The notes below the pieces were generated by a model. That model did no database searches, was not told the origin of the DNA, and saw only the letters and a list, made by a program, of their open reading frames with translations. DNA of 64,000 bases, taken from contig NC_134710.1 of assembly GCF_043290135.1 (NCBI RefSeq), forward strand, positions 12,105,321 through 12,169,320, in the 5' to 3' direction. This DNA is from Rhipicephalus microplus (lineage: Eukaryota > Arthropoda > Arachnida > Ixodida > Ixodidae). Within the stretch, counting starts at the first letter, position 1, and every line of letters begins with the position of its first letter. This document shows, in pieces, positions 42,601 to 51,600 of the stretch. A program made the position numbers and the translations under genes.

Positions 42601-45600
42601 TGCCAACTCTTTCTCATGTGGATGGCTGTGTTTCCAGCTGCAGCAGCTACACTCAAACCTCGTTATAACGTAACGGGAAATAACAAAATAATGGATATAA
42701 CAAAGTAAATCAAATTCTCCTTGAAATCTCTATTGAGAGCATCCCGGCTGCGGCGGCTGCATTTCCGATGGAGGCGGAAATGTTGTAGGCCCGTGTGCTC
42801 AGATTTGGGCGCACGTTAAAGAACCCCAGGTGGTCGAAATTCCCGGAGCCCTCCACTACGGCGTCTCTCATAATCATATGGTGGTTTTGGGACGTTAAAC
42901 CCCACATATCAATCAATCAATCTCTATTAAGAACCATGCATTTTAAGCCTCGTTGTAACAAGTACAACTGACTCTCATATACAATCCTATACAGTCAACG
43001 CCCGATTTCTCAGATGCCCGAAATTCCGGACATTTATAGCCTTCACCATGCGAATTTCCGGACTTTTTCCACTAACCGCAGACTTGAAGTCTCTATCGAC
43101 ACAGTCATTTTGGTTGTTTTCCAACCCTCGAACCCACCACGCCGCGGCTGCCAATGTTGCTAAATACTTTAAGTTGTAAACTCCGCCGCGGCGCCTGAAC
43201 CCTTTTTGTCGCGCCCGTGGAGCGGTGCCGAAATGCACACTTTTTTTCTCACATTAGTTATCTATGCGCCAGGACAATGCGGCGGACTTTGTGATAAAAA
43301 AACCACCAACACCCGCTAAAAGGGACCAGAGGCGATGCGAAGCAGCACCGGTGGTGTACGCCGCATTTGCATCGGTTTGACTGAGTGTTTTCGTTATATG
43401 TTACTGCCGTATTCGGTGTTATTTAGTGGCATTGGCACCATTGAAGCCCCGGTGTTAAAGTTGTCTAGCGAGGCATTCTGCATGGCCATTGGACTCGCGT
43501 TGGCTGTGGACAGACCACGGGTGGGCTTGACGGTGTTGCTTGGCTTCAACGTCGGTGTTGCGTACCACGGGGTTGCTTGCTGACGCTGCTGTTGTGTTTT
43601 GGCATGTCGAGCCCGTGTTTCATTCGTAGCAGTTTTCCGCTGTGTCTGTTTGCGCTGTGTTTCCTTAGACCGGAGCTCGGGGTCCGCTTGCCAATGTTTA
43701 GGTTGCGCTTCAGCACGTCGAGCCTTCCGTTTCTCCGCAATCTCGCCAGGCATCAAATGCTGAGAGCTAGAGCGTAAGGGAGAGAGGCCACAGCCTCTTA
43801 CACACAGCTACTTACGCAGGTTCGAATAGGCTAGACAGTTCAGTGCGTTCTGACTTGGCGTTGCTTCATCCTGTGTCTCCATAATTTTGTTCCCCAACGC
43901 CATCACTTGTTTGCTGAGGGGGTGTTAGGGGGTGAGGTTTTAGGTCAGGCCACAGGGCCTTCCCTAGCCCCTTACACAGGCCGGACGCGGTAGCGCGTTC
44001 TGCCTGTGCTTGGGCCAGCTTTTGCTCATGAGCAGTAGGGTTGGTCACGCCGAGCATCAGATGTAACCCCGCTCTAAGATGCTTTGCGTCTAATATGCCT
44101 CGGTGCGTGTAGCCAGAAATTTTTTCAGGTGGGGGGGGGGGGGGGGGAGAATCTCCTTTATTTTGGGGAAGGCACCCCCTGGCTATGCTCCTGGTGTTTT
44201 GTGACCAGCTGTAGAAGTGGCTACAACTTATTGTGATCTTCTAGCAAGAAGATTCACCTTTTTAGGCCGCCGAAGACTTTTTCATGTCTTAGCAAATGGC
44301 AGTGCACCATTCTGGGGCTCGACAAAATACTTACCAGCTCTTGTGGCGTGTGTAACTTGCACTTCCAGTCAGAAGACCTCGTTGGGTATTTTGTCCACAG
44401 CGCTAATGGTGAAGTGTAATGTCACCACATGTCCCTGATGCATTGTCCCGTGCAAGACCTTTGAGGTATTATGAATAGATAAATACATAAATAAATAAAT
44501 GAATAAAGTGGTCATCATACCACGTGATAAGTGGACGCTAAGATGCTGTATGTTTTGTTCATAGTTGCCTGAAATATTTATCAAAGCCCACAAGAAGTGC
44601 AGGCTTCCTATCGTGCAGCCAGCCCTTGATGTTAAGCGCAGCAAGAATCGAAATGAAGGTGAAAATGTAAACGCAGTGCCCACTGATTATGACCATGGTG
44701 AACAAGTGTGCTCCACAGACGACGCGATTGCCATATAAAACCCTGCATCACTCTTCGACGAGCTTTCGACCATCGCTAGAGTGACTGAAAGAGTGCAAGA
44801 CAGAAAGAAAGAATGCGGAGACATATTCGGGAAGGTTTTAGATAATCTAGAGAGGTACTGCCTCCCACTGGGTGGCTGCGCAGACCATATGCTCGCATTA
44901 ATGCACGAAGTGAATTTATTTATTGTGATGTGTATGCATTTTTACGTGACGGATACGAATTTTCATCTAGAAAACAGTCACAAGGTAACTGTAGCAAACA
45001 AGAAAGCGCGTCTTTTGTGAATATTGCCAAACGAACTTTTGTATTTTTATGTCACCGGGCCGTTTTACGTGCGCATAAAATAATATACCTTGCACAAAAA
45101 GTCTTAGTGTCTTGTTCATTCACCCATTAGCTGTTTTTTACAGAGTGCACAAAGAAGGATATTTCTTATATACCTAATGCTAAGAAGAGCAGTGAAACAT
45201 ACCGTAATTACTTGAATCTAACGCGCACCTTTTTTCCGGTTAAGCGAGTTCATAAATCGCATGTGCGTTAGAAGCGAGTACGAAAAAAAAAATTAATATG
45301 GTCATTCTATTGCCATCGGCACTTTCAAAATGGCCGCCCCCTATGTGCGTCGGCATGGCGCGTCGGCCATTTCTGCCTATGTGTTTCCCATGTGCGGCAC
45401 TTCGTACGTGTGCTGAGGAGTTCGTCATCTTGTAGTACATTAGCATCGACGGCGTGGTAGGGCCGACTCCAAAAACTCAACAAGTGTACCACAGTGCTGT
45501 TTTTAAAAGAAAAGTCATCGCGGTCGTTCGGAGTTCCCGAAACGTGCGTGCGGGACTGGCGGAAACAAAAGCAGAATATTGTCGACAGCAAAGATTCACG

Positions 45601-48600
45601 CAAAGGCTTCAGTGGACCACAGCAGGGTCGGTTTCCACAAATTGAAGAGCTGCTCGGCGAGTATGTGATTAAGCAGTGAGCGGCACAGCGGCCCGTGACG
45701 ACAGAACTGCTCCAAGTGCGGGCTATGCGCTTAGCCTTAGAAAAAGGGCTAATGCGGAGCCAGTTTAAAGCGAGCAGGTGCTGGCTAACTAACTTTATGA
45801 AGAGGAAAGGCTTTTCCCTCCGAAGGCGAACGGGCATATGCCGGAAGTTGCTGGAGGAGTACGAAGAAAAGCGTCAGTCTTCAGAGGTTCCTCCTAAACT
45901 TGCGGCACAACAACGGCTTGCGGCACAGCAACAGGGGGCGAAGCAAGTTTGTGTGCTGACATCAGGCCACGGTAAAACTAGAGTGACAGCAGTGCTCCGT
46001 TGCACGTCAGATAGGCACAAGCTTCCCCCATACCTCATATTTAAACGGAAGACGCTCTCAAAAGGAGTCGTTTTCCCGAGTGGTGTGATCAAGCGGGTCA
46101 CCGAGAAAAATGGGTGCGCGTTGCAATCGATGTGTGTGTTTTTTGCTTGTGGAAACCGGGCGCGCGTAACAATCGAGGGCGCGGTAGAATCGATTAAATA
46201 CGATAAGTGAATGGGATAAAGAGAAGGAATGTTCATATGGTGGCGCGCTGCTGTTTTGCGAAACTTTCGTAGCAACTGGGCTGATCGCGGCGGTGGCGCC
46301 ACCTCGTGAGAGAAGACGGCAGAGAGCCACATTTTCACCCTGCTCCCAGGCGCAGTTTTACAACTGACAGGATCTAATAACATTGGTGGCTGTCGTACCC
46401 TCGAAAATAAAAAGGCTGCAATCCAGTGCAGGGGCTAATTCGTTGCCAGTCGTAGCTTCATGGTGCTGTGCAGGCTGGGCTCCGACAGCAAGACAAGCTA
46501 TGCTGTTTAACTATGGTCTACCATTGGCACACATGCAGAATCGTGGAAGTGGGTTACGCCACAGACCCTTCGATACAGAAAGGCAAGGAAGACCCTTCGG
46601 TACTGTTTTTGCCACGCAAGCTTCATACTGGTTGCCAAGATGGCCATTTCGCCCGGAGTGGACAGCGTGAGCGATGATCTACCACTTGCGGACATTGCCG
46701 GTGTTTCGATCCCAGCCGAAGGGCTTCGCCGACGCTGGCAAAAACCTCGAGCTGTGAGCAGAATTTACCGATGACAAAATCATTCGTCAAGTTACGGAGG
46801 ATTCTGACAACTCCGACGCCGAAATAGAAGAGGCAGTGTCTATACAGCCAACATGCTCAGTGATGACGCAACCACTGACACTGTCATTGGTGTACAGTGA
46901 CAGCATTACGTGAACTGAAATTAAGGCAAACATCATCGTAGGCAAGTGAAGTGCCATGTAAAAAAAAATGTTTGCCTTTTTCCCACTCCGTCAGCAAAAA
47001 ATACCTATTAAAAAGTGTTTTCTCTTGCAATTGTTTTTCCAGGCTGCTCAGTTTTCTGGACGTTTTCACTGTTTCTTGAGGGTCGAGGAAGTCAGTTGTC
47101 GACTGTACCACAAACAAAACAGTGCACGGGCGTACATTAACATCTTTAAGCACACGCTGCCAACGCATCTCATGGAAGCATTCATTAGCATTATGGGTTT
47201 CCCGTCATACATATTCCATGAAATTTATCATCTAAACAGATGTCAGCATAAGCAGCCTTGCCTTTGTTCAAGACGTATTTGTAAATACCTCTCCTGTGCC
47301 TGTTTTGTCGTTTACCTAGAGCTTGCACTTGGTTGCACCCATAGAGTTAACTTAACAGACTATAGAAAAAAATCTGGGCCAATAAAGCTATAACTATAAG
47401 AGCAGCGACATGTTATTACATTGTCCTGGTTGCCATTACAGTAATTTACAGAAGTGCTAAATATAGTGCTTCAAAAACATATTTTTGCAAAACATAAATC
47501 ATCAACAAGTGTGTTCACGTGTTATAAACTGACAGAAATTGTTTGATGTTTATATTGACTATATTTTAAAAAATTAAATAGCTATTTATGCAATTTATTG
47601 CTCGTGGAAAAAGTGTGTTTGCAGGCTTGCATGCTAGATGGCGCCATTATCCTTATCAACGTTTGAAGTCATGGTTGTGCGACCGATTGCACTGGCTTGC
47701 TTGCGCATTGTGAGAATCGTAGTCTCTCGTTGTCCACGTATTTCGTTGCCAATAGCCAACTCAACCTTATGTGACAGTCTTGAACTGTGATCAAGCTAAA
47801 AGTCGTAAAGCAGGATACTGTATTTATTCGCGTAATGAACACACTCGCATAATAAACACACCCCCAGCATTCTTCCTCTGCAGTCCCGCTGACACTTTGC
47901 GCCTCCTTGCCCATTGGATTTCTTCCGTTTTTAAATTTTTATGACAACCTGCCTCGGCTCGCTCTCCCCTCGCCCACTGTCGTATTGTTTTTCTTTCTAT
48001 ATGTGCACGCCACGTTTACAAACAGTGCGAGTGTAGAGGCATTGCAACTGACAAGCACACAGAGAGTGAAGGTAGCAAAACTGACCGCGCCAACTGTCAG
48101 TTGCTTCCTGCGATTGCAAAACTTCAAGGCCCAGGCACATGCACGAGATTTTCGAGCAACGATGACAGGATTTGCGGTCGCCATGGCTATCGTGAAGACC
48201 CATTCGTCATTCTTGCACCACAGGTTTCTGGAAAACAAGAAGAAAAAAAAAACGCTCGTCACCCAAAAAAGATTGCAACTATTTCCGCAACATGGTGTAG
48301 CACCCCTGATTCTCGCTTTAGTTGCAATTTGCTTTTCGTGCTTGTTATCCACCCGTAACATCTCATAGGGGTAGCAAGGCGGCGGCTGTATTTTGTCGTT
48401 TATTTTCTTATCGACGGTTTATTTTGATGCTTTAGTGATAGCTTGCTGCAATTTGGGTTACTTGCTACAATGTCAATGGTGTTGTCGCGGTCGTTGAGCG
48501 AGTTTACTACGAAGTTGGCAAAGTGCGTCATAGCAAGTGCGTCATAAATCACAGCAGATACCACTGTTGTGTTTAAATGGTTGTGAGAAAAGATAGCCGC

Positions 48601-51600
48601 AAAACGCTTCTATGGTGTGCGCGGGCAGCGCAGAGACAGCTTGCAGACAATAGCACCATAAGCCACCGAAGATAAGCCAAGGGTAACAAAAAAGCTATAT
48701 CGAAACAGCGTACTCAAATGGCAGTTCCGGAAAGCTAAGCAACAAAGCTTCTTTTCTTTTTCTATGATGGTATTTTTTGCTCATCTTGAAAAGGTTTTTA
48801 TAAAAATTGCCCCGCATATTAAATACACTCCCAACTTTGCTCAGATTTTTTTATAAAACAAAATGCGTTCATTACACCAGTAAATACGGTAAATTCCTGG
48901 TGTGAACGTAGCATGCAGTAGCGAGTGGGAGTGAGACATCGCCCGAAATCAGAGAATCATTCTGTCATGGCAATATCTGTGTTGTTATAAGTTTAAATGC
49001 ATGCGCTCTATGGGGAGCTTTTCCTCTAAAGTCAGTATAGTATTAAGTCTGTGGTTGTGTTCACATCAATTTTCCACACTTTGAGTTTCTGCCTTTCTTT
49101 CACTCAGACCTTAGCCATTTCTTGTTATATTCTGTAAGGCAGCAACCTAGGATGCTGAAGTGACGAAAAAATAGCTTTCAAAATGTCAGTACGACATGCC
49201 GGTGCAGTGTAAACACTGTGACACCTCATGTGCCTCTGCATGGCAATTGACGCAATTTGAATAAAAATTAATCGCAGTTGCCATTGCTCCCATTGCTTAA
49301 ATTTATTAGGCTTTAGTATGCTTCACACCATGAACTAATTTACATGTATCCTGTGAATTTTCACAAAATATCAGTTTTGGTTGCCCAGAGGTCTACCAGT
49401 ACCTATAAAAATGAGCACAACTCTCTATCGGAAGTAGATAGAAACTTCATTTTTACTGCAGCTCAACTCAGAATTTCTGTACATTCTTAAAATATTAAAA
49501 AAGGTTGAGTTTTTTTTTGAAGAAACATTTTCAAGTATGGCAACACACCTTAAATTCGGCGCTGAGAGCTGTTGCTTTTTCGCAGTGTCAACGGCTCGCT
49601 GGATGCTCCGAAGTTGGTATGAGAGTTCTGAGCTGAGCAGCACTGAAACACTTCTCACGTTATTACTCTAATTTGACAGTAGAACTCATCTGCTTAGAGC
49701 ACCAGAATGTCTTACTTTTAAAGCTTTTGTCCCAATGCCTAACAATGTTACTGTAATGAACGACACACATTTAGTGCAAAAGACAAACAAAAGCTTCTTA
49801 TTTACACTTAGCTTGAAAAGACAGTTGGGATAAGAGACTGGTAAGCACCCTTGAACAATGATGCTATCACTCTGTGCGGCATTTCAGTCAACTGCAACAT
49901 TTGAATAATTGGTGTGACCAACGTCGTGTCTAATCCTGATGTGTACGCGTATTTGTTTTTTTCTACTAACAATAACAGTGGAAAATCGGATGCCAGTATC
50001 TGTACTGAATTCGAAGAGCATTGAAAGCTTTGAAGAGTGCATTAAAAATATATCGTAACATTGACTAATGCTAGTGATACACATACATTGCCATGTTGTT
50101 CAGAAATACATCGTGTAATTACTTCATATTACATACCATTGCAATGTCTGTATGTACGTTACGCCTTTCTACAGCGTTTTTAAATGTTTTTTTGTTTTGA
50201 AAAAAAATGTATTTTTCTAGTTACGTCTTCATTACTAAATGTTGTACTTGTTTTTGTTGTATGATAAAATTTACTGTGCACACCCTGTTACGGCCATGAC
50301 AGCCAACAGTATTTGTAAATTAAAAATAAATAAATAAAACTGGCTTGGCTCGAGGCTTGGCTTGACCGGAAGCTACCAATGTAGCCAGCGTGGCGGCATG
50401 GTCAAGTCAGTTGTCAGCCTGTGTCAACACGGCAAAAGTATGCTTTATGTGTCAAATATCAACGAAAATTTACTCTCATTTTGTCTATTGTAGCTGATAG
50501 TTCATTGTGTTGTGGTCCGTGAAAAGCTAAGTTTGCCTCATTAATTTAACACAGAGATCAAACTTTATGTGGGTTTGTTATAATGAGTGTAGACTGTACT
50601 GGCAGAATGAGACCTAGTGGTTAGATCTGTTGTTTTCATGTAAAGTGATGCGCAATAAAGTACCACATTCACAGCTCGGTGTACTGAGTAAAATACATAG
50701 CAGGAGCTGTTGATTTACATCTTGCCTTCGACAGGTTTTTCAAAGCTACTGTAAGGAACTAGTGCATTCTTACAAGCTCTTTCATCTTAATTTCTTTGCA
50801 GGTTAAAAAAGTGATACGTGAGGACCCACGGTATGCCAAGTTTTCATCGAGTGAACGGAAGTGTGAAAAGGAGTTCAAAGAGTACCTCAAGGATAAAATG
50901 ACTGCTGCCAAGTCTGATTTTCGTGAACTGCTAAAAGAAACCAAGACAATAACTTACAAGTTAGTAACAATTTTGGTGTCTTCATAGTAGCTTGGAGCTC
51001 ATGGTTATTTTTGTTGTGCAGGTCCAAAAAGCAGATTGAGGAGTCTGAGCAGCATTTGTTAGATATTCAAAAGGTCCTTGAGGTATGTACCTGATGTACG
51101 ATGTCACCATTTAAAACATTGCTCTTTAATATCTGCATAGCTTCAAAATCTTTTGCGAAAAAAGTAATCACTATTCTCTATTGAAAAGGTATAGGCAATT
51201 GTTTTTTTTAACTAGGAATGTGATTTTGCAAAGGTTATTGGTATATGTAAAAGGCAGTTTGTTGCGTACATTTAAAACAGCCAAACCATTTGTCTAATGA
51301 GAGCAGATATAGTGAGTTTGTCAGATAAAATTAAATGAAGGTAAAATTTGGTTTATCATCATTCGCCTATTCTGTGTGCTCTGCAGGGTAAAGGCCTCCT
51401 TCACATCTCTAACTTATCCTGACCTGCGGGAGCAGATTCCATTTGTGCCTGTAAATTCATTAATTTCACCATTTAACCTTCCTTCTCCTGTTCTCAGCTG
51501 CATTTTCTATTCTTTGGTAGCCATTCTTTTTTTTTTAAGCATATAGAAGAATTGAGACACTCATATGAAAAGAAAAAATAGGTGCTAATTGGTTTCTTTG

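Noticed and set aside
47907..48368. Overlapping plus and minus ORFs of 140-153 codons as genes
   Set aside because: They lie within a TA-flanked TIR element and show no motif on either strand.
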